A stretch of DNA of 64,000 nucleotides from Iocasia fonsfrigidae (GCF_017751145.1 NZ_CP046640.1:2398137-2462136), one strand, 5' to 3'. Counted from the stretch's first letter, positions 53,638 through 61,490 are shown. Notes: generated by a model from the sequence alone, not told the origin. Made by a program: numbers and translations.

Positions 53638-55516
53638 GTCAAGTAAGCGGGGCTTTACAACCCCAACTCCTCACAGAACCGTACGTGCCCTATTTAGGCA
53701 TACGGCTCTTCACTCGATTATTCACCTAACATAACTAGCACCAGCACCTAATCTATATAAATTTACTTTTATTCTTGGCTTGACAATAGGATATTTCTCC
53801 AAGAATATTTCGAACTTCTCCCAGTCAAAGCTTTTCTTTTGACTGCGTCTGTTTAACCATTTATAAACTAGCTTTTGAACCTCATCATACAGGCTATCAA
53901 TACTTTTGCTGTTATCTGATACTGCATAATAGTTGTATGTTCCTGTTAGTTTTCTGTTTAACTTCCTCATAAGTTCTTTTACTGGAAGAGTTCTATTATA
54001 TTTTAGCCAGGATTTACATCTCATTATACTACGATGATATCGCTTATTACTTGTCTTTCTCTTTAGTCGTTTGATTCCATCCTTACATTTACCAATATAA
54101 TGGGTAAATCCAAGAAAATCAAATGTGTCATTGTCATCATCAGCAGATACATTTACTATCTTAGTTTTCTCTTCTGATAACTCTAAACCGAATTTGGATA
54201 TTCTTTCTTTCATTGCTTTATAGAAGTATTTTACATCTTCTTTATACTGTAGGCAAAATATTATATCATCTGCGTATCTCACCATATAAGCTTTACCCTT
54301 TAACTCTTTACGCATTGTTTTATTAAACCATAGGTCAACAACATGATGTAGATATAAATTCGCCATAATTGGAGAACAGACTCCACCTTGCGGTGTTCCT
54401 TGTGGAGTGTCATATTTTATTCCTGCCTCCATGACTCCAGCCCGAAGAAGTCTCGATATGAGTCGTTGTATATTAGGATCTTTAATTCGATGGTCAATGA
54501 ATTTCATCATCCACCCGTGGTCTACATTATCAAAGAATCCTTTAATATCTGTATCAACTACATAGTTAATATCATCTCTGTTAACTATTCTTCCTAATAT
54601 TCTCAAGGCATCATGACAGTTTCTTCCTGGACGAAAACCAAATGAACATTCAAGAAAGTCTTCTTCATATATCGCATTTAGAATCTTTGATAGTGCCTTT
54701 TGAACTAGTTTGTCTTCGTATGCTGGAATCCCTAGCGGTCTCTTCTTCCCATTTTCTTTTGGAATATATACCCTTTTCGCAGGTAATGGCCTATATGCCC
54801 ATCTTTTCATTCTAGCTATTAAGCTCTTAACATTCCCTGGAAGATTCTTTCCATACTCCGCTTTTGTTACTTCATCTACTCCAGCTGCTTTGTTTCCAGC
54901 TAGTTCATGATGACATTTGACTATCAATTCATAATTAATTAGATGTATTAGTGATGTAAATCTTTCATTAGGTCTATTTCTAGCTACTTCAGCTATTCTT
55001 GCAAGTTTCGTTTCCACATTTTCACCTATCTCTGTGTATAGAATATGTTTCCCTTTTAAGATTAATCTTGTGTAATCGCCTTCCCATCCACAGGCATTAC
55101 TCTGCTTCCTCGGTACTATGCGATTATCCGACTCCCTGTAATATTAGATGTCCTTACTTTGTTATCGCTTGGTTACATCCTATCTCTCTGCGTAGAAATT
55201 ACAGGGCCTCCCAAGTTAACAATATCATATCTATGTATAGCATGCGGAGGTCTCCGACCCCGGGGTGTTATTGTATTCTCGCTTATCGAATACTATAATG
55301 TTGCCTTCTGCTCAGTCGACAGCATCGGCCTTTCCCAATCTCCAAGATTTCGAGGCTCAATCCCTTCAGCTAGATGCTTACCGCCTACTACCTAACTGTT
55401 TACGCTTAACATCTATGGTTACCCAATAAATGTCCAAAACTCGCTATGAGTGGTTTGCTAAACCTTCCTCAGTAGGAATCCCACCTACTATATGATATGC
55501 TCTTTTCTTGGCGCAC
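53638..55516 (-). mobile_element. Group II intron 2, inside attC6
   Basis: On the minus strand it starts GTGCGCCAAGAAAAGAGC and ends CTTACTTGAC. Domain V (GAGCCGTATGCC, GGCACGTACGGTTC) and domain VI (GTTGGGGTTGTAAAGCCCC) lie at about 53645-53715. The 431-residue RT/maturase is intact and has no endonuclease domain. Group IIC-attC introns are a known class that targets attC sites, and this insertion fits that behaviour. Exact 5' end is inferred from the GTGCG start. Confidence 0.85.
53722..55017 (-). CDS. Group II intron reverse transcriptase/maturase
   Basis: The 431-residue protein has RT domains in order: GNKAAGVDEVTKAEYGKNL, RPLGIPAYEDKLVQKALSKI, CSFGFRPGRNCHDALRILGR, VVDTDIKGFFDNVDHGWMM (catalytic Asp), GTPQGGVCSPIMANLYLHHV, and YMVRYADDIIFCLQYKED with the YADD motif near residue 248. 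Maturase domain X ends with NRRSQKKSFDWEKF. No HNH endonuclease follows, so insertion would use single-stranded or replicating DNA, as for IIC-type introns. The start is a GTG after AGGTG. Confidence 0.95.
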   Translation of the reverse strand: METKLARIAEVARNRPNERFTSLIHLINYELIVKCHHELAGNKAAGVDEVTKAEYGKNLPGNVKSLIARMKRWAYRPLPAKRVYIPKENGKKRPLGIPAYEDKLVQKALSKILNAIYEEDFLECSFGFRPGRNCHDALRILGRIVNRDDINYVVDTDIKGFFDNVDHGWMMKFIDHRIKDPNIQRLISRLLRAGVMEAGIKYDTPQGTPQGGVCSPIMANLYLHHVVDLWFNKTMRKELKGKAYMVRYADDIIFCLQYKEDVKYFYKAMKERISKFGLELSEEKTKIVNVSADDDNDTFDFLGFTHYIGKCKDGIKRLKRKTSNKRYHRSIMRCKSWLKYNRTLPVKELMRKLNRKLTGTYNYYAVSDNSKSIDSLYDEVQKLVYKWLNRRSQKKSFDWEKFEIFLEKYPIVKPRIKVNLYRLGAGASYVR

Positions 55517-55611
55517 CGACTGCGCTTGGCGAATCAATTTGGGCGAAACGATAGTGGAGCCGTAAACCTTGCTGTTATATGAAGTTTGGGCTCTTCACAT
55601 ATATATTATTT

Positions 55612-56313
55612 TTAGTTAATATCCCCGAAGTTTTCTCTTCCTAAATCTATTATTTTATGATAATTATTCCATGCTTCCGTAGCAGTATTATTTGCTTCAC
55701 GTATTATTTTACTATATAAAACTGGATCATGTGACTTTAATGATCTATGTATTCTTAACATTTCAGTATTTCCAACAGTACTAGCATATTCTCCCAATAA
55801 TGAAGTTAATTCTGTTAATTTTTTGTTAAGTTTCTTTATTAATACTTCAATTTCTTTATTTTTAAATTTAAATTCAGGATTATCTTTTTCAGACAAAAAA
55901 TTATAAATCATTTCTAAATTTTCCCTAGAAAACTTATTGCCTAAATCTTTATCTTTTAAAAAATTTCTTACATTATTATAAGGTAAAACATCCTTTAGTC
56001 GTTTAAAAACAGCCTCATCTAATTTTTTATTATTATTTTTATTTTCTATTTCACATAGTTGTTTCTTATAATTATTTAATATAGTATCATATCTAAAAAA
56101 TACCTTTATTAAAATCCAGATAAAGATAAATACAATGATTAATAACATTAGTAATGAAATTGACATGGATATTTCTCTGCTTAGTAGATCCTTCAAGAAA
56201 CCTATTTTATTTTCACTATAATATTCAGGAGTATAAACAATTACAGCAAATACAGCCATTATAAAATAAATTAACTTTTCAAGCCATTTTAAAACTTTCC
56301 TTATTACTTCCAT
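55612..56313 (-). CDS. Two-helix membrane protein, unknown (cassette 6)
   Basis: The 233-residue protein has two membrane helices within the first 75 residues (YFIMAVFAVIVYT; ISLLMLLIIVFIFIWILIKV). A charged helical cytoplasmic domain follows (KKQLCEIENKNNNKKLDEAV; FKNKEIEVLIKKLNKKLTEL). I know no family. GAGGTG precedes the ATG. It lies between attC5 and the split attC6, so loss of attC6 function would lock it to the next cassette. Confidence 0.65.
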   Translation of the reverse strand: MEVIRKVLKWLEKLIYFIMAVFAVIVYTPEYYSENKIGFLKDLLSREISMSISLLMLLIIVFIFIWILIKVFFRYDTILNNYKKQLCEIENKNNNKKLDEAVFKRLKDVLPYNNVRNFLKDKDLGNKFSRENLEMIYNFLSEKDNPEFKFKNKEIEVLIKKLNKKLTELTSLLGEYASTVGNTEMLRIHRSLKSHDPVLYSKIIREANNTATEAWNNYHKIIDLGRENFGDIN

Positions 56314-56362
56314 AATTCACCTCATTCTTTAATTTATTATAAACTCACGTAGCCCAAATTTC

Positions 56363-56468
56363 ATATAACGTCCCGAGGGTTTAAGAAGTTCATGAACCTT
56401 AGATAGCTCATATCTTAGGTTCATGAATTTGGGTGCAGCGAAGCGGAACCTTAAACCCTCTGTTATGC
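56363..56468 (-). repeat. attC site 5 (106 bp)
   Basis: R'' GCATAAC (56462-56468), arms AGAGGGTTTAAGG with the CCGAGGGTTTAAG half-site, central stem AAATTCATGAACC with GGTTCATGAACTT, R' GTTATAT (56363-56369). Confidence 0.9.
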
Positions 56469-56520
56469 GATGGATGACTGGTCTATTTTCTTAATTCTTA
56501 CTCTGCAAATTATAGTAATT

Positions 56521-57156
56521 TTATATACAAATATTTTTTCTTTCTAATGCTTGTCTGATTTTAAAAATAAACAAATCATATTTATCATTTTCATTATTTT
56601 TTTCTAGAATATCAATTAATTCTACTAATGATTGTTTTACTTCTTTAATTTTTTCTTCATTTGAATTATCAATACAACTAATAATAAAATCAACAGCAAA
56701 ACTTACCCTCTTAAGTGAATTTGCCTCTATCCCCTGTTTTGCAGACTTTATATAACCTATTAAAGCTGATTCATAATTTTTACTGGTATATAAATTATTT
56801 GCATTTACAAAATTTATTATAGAGTTAGTGTTTAATATTTGATTATCAAACATTTCTCTAAATTGACTTGTTTTTATATCTACTTTACTTTCAATATCAT
56901 CAATTAATGACTGTTTAGCTTTTTCGATTTCTTCTTTGACAAACAGCTTTATTTCTCTTTCTTCGATTTTAAAAAGACGTTTTTGATACCAACCAATGAA
57001 TATAGGAACAAGTATAGTAAGTATTAAAAAAAACCCACTAAGAATAACAATTAATTTATTCCACGAAGAATTATAAAAATTGTCAACTTTATTTATTATT
57101 TCAAGAATATCTGTAGCACTTTTATTTATTGTTGTTGCAAGTGCTATTAATATCAT
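56521..57156 (-). CDS. Membrane-anchored coiled-coil protein, unknown (cassette 5)
   Basis: The 211-residue protein has one membrane helix near residues 33-55 (IVILSGFFLILTILVPIFIG-type segment) and a coiled coil (RLFKIEEREIKLFVKEEIEK). A helical C-terminal domain follows (YESALIGYIKSAKQGIEANS). The family is unknown. AAAGGAGG precedes the ATG. It has the same general shape as cassette 6 but no visible sequence likeness. Confidence 0.65.
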   Translation of the reverse strand: MILIALATTINKSATDILEIINKVDNFYNSSWNKLIVILSGFFLILTILVPIFIGWYQKRLFKIEEREIKLFVKEEIEKAKQSLIDDIESKVDIKTSQFREMFDNQILNTNSIINFVNANNLYTSKNYESALIGYIKSAKQGIEANSLKRVSFAVDFIISCIDNSNEEKIKEVKQSLVELIDILEKNNENDKYDLFIFKIRQALERKNICI

Positions 57157-57209
57157 TATATTACCTCCTTTTCTACTACAATTATAATTAATAGCTTAAG
57201 TCATCTTTG

Positions 57210-57314
57210 GCATAACGTCTCCGTATTGCCGAAGTTCATGAGTTCTAGCCAGACTTGGCTTGAATTCATGAATTTGGGTGCAGCGACAGCGGAACCGGCA
57301 ATATTTTGTTATGT
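57210..57314 (-). repeat. attC site 4 (105 bp)
   Basis: R'' ACATAAC (57308-57314), inner arm TTGCCGG with CGGCAA, central stem AAATTCATGAATTC with GAACTCATGAACTT, R' GTTATGC (57210-57216). Confidence 0.92.
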
Positions 57315-57333
57315 GAAGTCACTCATTATCTTG

Positions 57334-57981
57334 TTATTTAACACTATCTTTCATAATATACTTAATAGCAATGATTAATAATGGCATATACATACTTGCC
57401 AGTAATAATCGTTGCCAAAGTCCACTTAAACCCACTATAGTATTTTGATACGATTCTTTTTCTGAAACTACAAATAAAACAAATAAAACAAGACTAATTA
57501 AGAAAAAAATAAGTGATATTATTGCAGTTGTATTATCATTACTCTTATACAAAAGAAAACATACTATTAACGGAATAAATGTCAAAGCTATAAATCCTAA
57601 TCCTGACCCAATTCCATGAACTTTAGAAGCAAGAGTTTCTAATTCTTTACTTACATTTACACTAAATATACCAGATAAAATACCAGCACCTATTGCAAAA
57701 ATCAATAGTAAAATAAATCCTATCATTGCATAACTTTTAGACACTGAAGAAAAAACAATATAAAAATTTATAGCAGAATAAATAAATAATAATCCTAAAA
57801 TTACTAACCAAATATTATAAATTATTGAAACAGGACTTTGAGGACTACCCAAAACACTCATAACTTGTTTAGTATGGCTATATTTAGGATAATAGAACGA
57901 CAATACATAAGCAACTATAAAATCTCCTAAAATTGCTATTATTAAAATAGCCCAACTTAACTTAGAATTCCATAAATTCAT
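57334..57981 (-). CDS. DUF998 family membrane protein (cassette 4)
   Basis: The 215-residue protein has six membrane helices and the DUF998 layout: FYYPKYSHTKQVMSVLGSPQ after helix 1, then SVNVSKELETLASKVHGIGS between helices 3 and 4, and SGLWQRLLLASMYMPLLIIA at the end. DUF998 proteins are six-helix proteins of unknown function. TTGGAGG precedes the ATG. Multi-span proteins are unusual but not unknown as cassette cargo. Confidence 0.82.
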   Translation of the reverse strand: MNLWNSKLSWAILIIAILGDFIVAYVLSFYYPKYSHTKQVMSVLGSPQSPVSIIYNIWLVILGLLFIYSAINFYIVFSSVSKSYAMIGFILLLIFAIGAGILSGIFSVNVSKELETLASKVHGIGSGLGFIALTFIPLIVCFLLYKSNDNTTAIISLIFFLISLVLFVLFVVSEKESYQNTIVGLSGLWQRLLLASMYMPLLIIAIKYIMKDSVK

Positions 57982-58019
57982 AAATAAACCTCCAATATAA
58001 ATATTATACTTACGATTTC

Positions 58020-58130
58020 ACATAACGTTTTTGTATTGCCGAAGTTCAAGAACCTTAGTCAGACCTGACTTAGGTTCTTGAATTTGGGTGTAATGACGTT
58101 AGGAATGGAACTGGCAATACTGTGTTAAGC
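58020..58130 (-). repeat. attC site 3 (111 bp)
   Basis: R'' GCTTAAC (58124-58130), inner arm TTGCCAG with CGGCAA, central stem AAATTCAAGAACC with GGTTCTTGAACTT, R' GTTATGT (58020-58026). Confidence 0.92.
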
Positions 58131-58144
58131 GAAGTTTGACGGTT

Positions 58145-59050
58145 TTATGTATTTGATTTATGATCATTATCCCCAATTAAAGGACTATTCAATACCCTGA
58201 ATTTTTTTTCATTATTCCAAACATTAATCAATTTTTCAAAGTTTTTATCAGGTTCTAACATAAGTTTTGCCAATTTATCTATTTCTTTAAATTCTTTTTC
58301 GGTCAATTGTTCAAATCTACCTGAAATATAACTTGGTTGGAAATTATAAGATATTTCATTATTCATCAAACTATGAAAATCATAAAATATTGCTCTAATT
58401 GCAGCTTCTAACCCATGTTGACCAGCAGCATAAACAATTTTATTACTATCTTTTCTTCCTGTTCTAATATCAAGCCATGTTTTTGCAGCCCAATCAAATT
58501 CATCATCAGGAATATCAAACTGACTAAAATCTAAATCATCAAAAAAACCATCAGCATCAATATTAATCCACCTATTTTCTTTTATACTCCAATATTGATT
58601 TATCCAGTGATCAGCACTAATATCAGGTAATAGATATGGTGCAAAGCCTGACCTGCATCGTGTTGGAACACCTTTTGATTTAAGAATTGAAGTCATTAAC
58701 ACAGATACATACCGGCATGTAACTACAATTTTGTCTTCCACAGCCCTATCTTTTTTAAATCCTCTTTCATCTAATCGTAAAAGTTCACCAACCATTGCTA
58801 AAGATGTTAAAAGAACATCATCATCACATCTTAATCTATGCCAAGGATATCTATCCATATCCCCGTATTTTTTATCAGAATTTGCACTAGTATTTCCATT
58901 TTTTAATGTTACTCTATGAATTACTTGGTGAGTTATTAAATTACCTAGTTCAGAAATGTCATCTGTTAATGATTTTAGAAAATCTACATAGCAACCTGGA
59001 TTAGTATAAGTGCTAAATTGTAAATAATAATTTAATATTTTTTCTTTCAT
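58145..59050 (-). CDS. Transglutaminase-like protein (cassette 3)
   Basis: The 301-residue protein has the papain-like triad of transglutaminase-like proteins in order: Cys in VVTCRYVSVLMTSILKSKGV near residue 110, His in ISADHWINQYWSIKENRW near 145, and Asp in WINIDADGFFDDLDF near 160. No signal peptide is seen, so it is probably cytoplasmic. The substrate is unknown; proteases, peptide N-glycanases and amidases share the fold. GGAGG precedes the ATG. Confidence 0.82.
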   Translation of the reverse strand: MKEKILNYYLQFSTYTNPGCYVDFLKSLTDDISELGNLITHQVIHRVTLKNGNTSANSDKKYGDMDRYPWHRLRCDDDVLLTSLAMVGELLRLDERGFKKDRAVEDKIVVTCRYVSVLMTSILKSKGVPTRCRSGFAPYLLPDISADHWINQYWSIKENRWINIDADGFFDDLDFSQFDIPDDEFDWAAKTWLDIRTGRKDSNKIVYAAGQHGLEAAIRAIFYDFHSLMNNEISYNFQPSYISGRFEQLTEKEFKEIDKLAKLMLEPDKNFEKLINVWNNEKKFRVLNSPLIGDNDHKSNT

Positions 59051-59072
59051 AATCTACCTCCAGTCAAATTTT

Positions 59073-59184
59073 GCTTAACGTAACCGTATTTCCGAAGTCC
59101 AGCAACCCTTAGATATCTCCTATCTTGGATTGCTGGATTTGGGTGCAGTGACGAAGGAACGAAACCGGAAATATTTTGTTAGGT
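59073..59184 (-). repeat. attC site 2 (112 bp)
   Basis: R'' ACCTAAC (59178-59184), inner arm TTTCCGG with CGGAAA, central stem AAATCCAGCAATCC with GGGTTGCTGGACTT, R' GTTAAGC (59073-59079). It resembles attC9 closely. Confidence 0.92.
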
Positions 59185-59196
59185 GAAGTTCTGACT

Positions 59197-59850
59197 TTAA
59201 CCCACATAATTATCTAGTTTTACAATATTATCCACTATTTTTTTAACACCATTTTTTTCAAATTTACTCTTTGTTGTAGTACCTGTTGTTACCGCAACAA
59301 AATCAACCCCTGCATTTTTAGCTGTCTTTAAATCAGTCATACTATCTCCAACATAAAGAATATCCTCTTTATTCTTCTTTAATTTTTTTATTGCTGATAA
59401 TAAACCATCGGGACTAGGTTTGTTTTCTTTAACATCTTCTCCACCAATAATAATATCAAAATATCCTATCAATCCGTCTCTTTTTAGTATATTTTCAATC
59501 CTATATCTAAATTTTGTTGAAACAATTCCTAACATAAATCCTTTATCTTTAAGTTTTTCTATCTCATTTTTTATAGGCTCAAAAAGAAATGTCATTTCAG
59601 CCATTACCTCATCTGCTCGCTTAACAAATAGCTCACTAAACAGATAAAAATTATCATGAGAATGATATTTTTTATCTGTTAAACTTATAAAAGTATCTTT
59701 TAATGATAATCCAATTGTATTACTGGCATCTTCAAATGGTACACATGAAAGTTTCATATTATCTAGGGCATAATTAATACACTCTACTGTACCTTTTGAA
59801 GAATCAGCTAAAGTATAATCAAAATCAAATATTATTGCATCATATCTCAT
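59197..59850 (-). CDS. HAD family phosphatase, Gph-like (cassette 2)
   Basis: The 217-residue protein has motif I DAIIFDFDYTLADSSKGTVE, a helical cap (residues 18-85), motif II FMLGIVSTKFRYRIENIL, motif III EDVKENKPSPDGLLSAIKKL and motif IV DILYVGDSMTDLKTAKNAGV. This is close to phosphoglycolate-phosphatase/PpaX-type enzymes, which clean up damaged or stray phosphometabolites. The ATG follows GATAGGTG. It is the second cassette from the head. Confidence 0.9.
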   Translation of the reverse strand: MRYDAIIFDFDYTLADSSKGTVECINYALDNMKLSCVPFEDASNTIGLSLKDTFISLTDKKYHSHDNFYLFSELFVKRADEVMAEMTFLFEPIKNEIEKLKDKGFMLGIVSTKFRYRIENILKRDGLIGYFDIIIGGEDVKENKPSPDGLLSAIKKLKKNKEDILYVGDSMTDLKTAKNAGVDFVAVTTGTTTKSKFEKNGVKKIVDNIVKLDNYVG

Positions 59851-59912
59851 ATCTTTTCACCTATCATTTGTTTATTTTTTTACATGCTTTTAAGCTATCG
59901 TGTCAGAATTTC

Positions 59913-60025
59913 ACCTAACGTATCCGTATTGCCGAAGTCCATCAGACCTTAGATAGCTCCTATCTTGGTCTGATGAATTTGGACGAAATGACGGCAGGAA
60001 TGGAGTCGGCAATATATTGTTATGC
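59913..60025 (-). repeat. attC site 1 (113 bp)
   Basis: R'' GCATAAC (60019-60025), inner arm TTGCCG with CGGCAA, central stem AAATTCATCAGACC with GGTCTGATGGACTT, R' GTTAGGT (59913-59919). R'' complements the GTTATGC junction at the array head. Confidence 0.93.
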
Positions 60026-60044
60026 GATCGTTCCTGTCATCTTT

Positions 60045-60806
60045 TTATAACCACTTTTTAATTTCTGTAGGATATAAAATCTTTTCCTCATTTAAAAACT
60101 CATGCTTATCTATCCATAGAGCTTTTCCTATAGCTCCATTTTCATTTAATATCATTTCTTCTTTTTCATAATACTCGTTTGGCAATTTCACTTCATATAT
60201 AAGAATTATTTCGTGTTTCTTTTCACCTTCAAACTCAAATATATTCTCTATTTTACATAAATAGTTAGCAGACAATATTTCCGCATTTAGTTCTTCCATA
60301 AACTCTCTTTTCAATGCCTCTTCACTAGTCTCCCAAAATTCAACCCCTCCACCAGGAAACCTATAAAAGTGAGTATCAGCTAGTGCATCAACTCCCTCTG
60401 TTACTAAAATTTCATCTTGTCTTCGGGCTAATCCTAATGTAGTTACTCTTATATATGGTTTTGTTTTTCTACTCCCACAACATATAATTTCTGTATCAAA
60501 AAATCTTTCTTGAAACTCTGTTAGTACTTCTATATCACTCTTACTATAACTATTTAAAGTTTTAGCAACTACTAATTTATCTTCATTATCATTTTTTCTT
60601 TTTATAACTGCTATAACTCTACCTCTAAACTTTTTAATAGGTTCAAATTCACCTAATACATAAGCATCTATTTCTTCTCCATCAGGTGCTAAAGTATTTG
60701 GAATATACCCGTAATTAATAGGATAGAAAAAATCGTGTTTTGGATGTCTTGAACCTAACGGTCTATCAATTTCCACATCAACTATGGTTCCTAAATATTC
60801 ATTCAT
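60045..60806 (-). CDS. Inorganic pyrophosphatase-like / NUDIX fusion (cassette 1)
   Basis: The 253-residue protein joins two domains. Residues 1-115 follow the class I pyrophosphatase-like proteins of Firmicutes (EIDRPLGSRHPKHDFFYPIN, YGYIPNTLAPDGEEIDAYVL, VIAVIKRKNDNEDKLVVA). Residues 118-253 are a NUDIX hydrolase with box G-x5-E-x7-R-E-x2-E-E seen as GGGVEFWETSEEALKREFMEEL near 150-170 (part: FWETSEEALKREFMEELNAE). A linked NUDIX and PPase could hydrolyse a nucleoside diphosphate derivative and its pyrophosphate product; that coupling is inference. TTTGGAGG precedes the ATG. It is the cassette nearest the array head. Confidence 0.88.
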   Translation of the reverse strand: MNEYLGTIVDVEIDRPLGSRHPKHDFFYPINYGYIPNTLAPDGEEIDAYVLGEFEPIKKFRGRVIAVIKRKNDNEDKLVVAKTLNSYSKSDIEVLTEFQERFFDTEIICCGSRKTKPYIRVTTLGLARRQDEILVTEGVDALADTHFYRFPGGGVEFWETSEEALKREFMEELNAEILSANYLCKIENIFEFEGEKKHEIILIYEVKLPNEYYEKEEMILNENGAIGKALWIDKHEFLNEEKILYPTEIKKWL

Positions 60807-60858
60807 TATATTCCTCCAAATTAAATAACTGACAAAATCAACAGTCTACAGGAATGTC

Positions 60859-60954
60859 GCATAACTACTATCTTTACGTATTTCGTATAAATACAAAATT
60901 TAGATATATAACGAATTTCGTAAAGATTTATCTTTGCGTATTTCGTGAAGATAC
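60859..60954 (-). promoter_or_regulatory. attI-like head with three 25-bp palindromic repeats
   Basis: The GTTATGC core (60859-60865) complements attC1 R''. Next to it are three copies of an ATCTTTRCGWAWTTCGT unit: 60870-60894 (direct), 60903-60927 (inverted) and 60930-60954 (direct). Each is itself an imperfect inverted repeat with TTTACG and CGTAAA-type arms around a 5-base centre. Such paired arms are the usual form of tyrosine-recombinase binding sites. Confidence 0.6.
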
Positions 60955-61069
60955 CCTTTGGCTGAAGTGTTTTATTGCAATATTTTACTAATTTATATAA
61001 ATTGTATTACAACTTTTATATATTTGTCAATAATAAAGACTTACTCTTGCTTAATAACACATTATATTT

Positions 61070-61490
61070 TCACTGATTTTTTAGTAGTTGGTCTAATGGA
61101 CTTTTAATCTTTTTATATTGCGTTTTACTTACATAGGTATATATTTCTGTAGTTTTAGTAACTTTTATGACCTAAAAACTCTTGGATATACCTGATATCA
61201 GTACCGTTTTCTAAAAGCTGTGTTGCAAATGAGTGGCGTAATGAATGAACAGATACATCTTTTTTTATATTTGCTTTACTAACTGCTTTTTTAAAAAGTT
61301 TTTGAACAGACCTTACGCTTAAATGTTTTTCTCCCCGTCCTGGAAATAACCATTCATAAATTTTATATTTTGCTCTATATGCTCGAAGATACAAAAGAGC
61401 AGTATCAGAAATAATTGTATATCTATCTTTTTTACCTTTACCTTGAGGAACTCCTTCCTTTAATTGCAAATTTTTTATTTTCCTTTTATT
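61070..61490 (-). pseudogene. Tyrosine recombinase remnant at the array head
   Basis: The frame 61155-61469 encodes GKGKKDRYTIISDTALLYL (beta-hairpin Lys), SVHSLRHSFATQLLENGTDI (HxxR) and YIQEFLGHKSY (His). It stops before the catalytic tyrosine. One extra base near 61171 hides the rest, KTTEIYTYVSKTQYKKIKS and LDQLLKNQ, which ends at 61070. The N-terminal core-binding domain and first arginine are gone. The IntI-specific insertion of classical integrases is not seen, so it may be XerC/D-like. It is read in the same direction as the cassettes, with its 3' end facing attI. Confidence 0.75.

Larger units (their letters stand above)
53596..55580 (-). repeat. attC site 6, split by group II intron 2
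   Basis: R'' ATATAAC lies at 55574-55580 and R' GTTAGGC at 53596-53602. Both outer arms carry AGGTTTACG (as complements), showing that the two halves belong to one site. Without the intron (53638-55516) the site would be about 106 bp. R'' and R' complement the cores of attC5 and attC7. Confidence 0.85.
46395..61490 (-). mobile_element. Integron-type gene-cassette array (11 cassettes)
   Basis: Eleven imperfect palindromes of about 100-180 bp, each bounded by RYYYAAC (R'') and GTTRRRY (R') on the minus strand, separate minus-strand genes at intervals of roughly 0.8-1.2 kb. Each gene or gene pair has one site at its 3' end. The R' of each site complements the R'' of the next, 11 of 11, starting with GTTATGC at 60859-60865. 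The head holds palindromic repeats and a decayed tyrosine recombinase. The tail is a degraded site and an intron stub. With no intact integrase in the window this is best described as a cassette array with a defective integrase. Confidence 0.88.

Noticed and set aside
46500-60030. CRISPR array suggested by regularly repeated palindromes
   Set aside because: The repeats are 0.8-1.2 kb apart, vary in length, flank genes and have integron core sites; no short spacers or cas genes are present.
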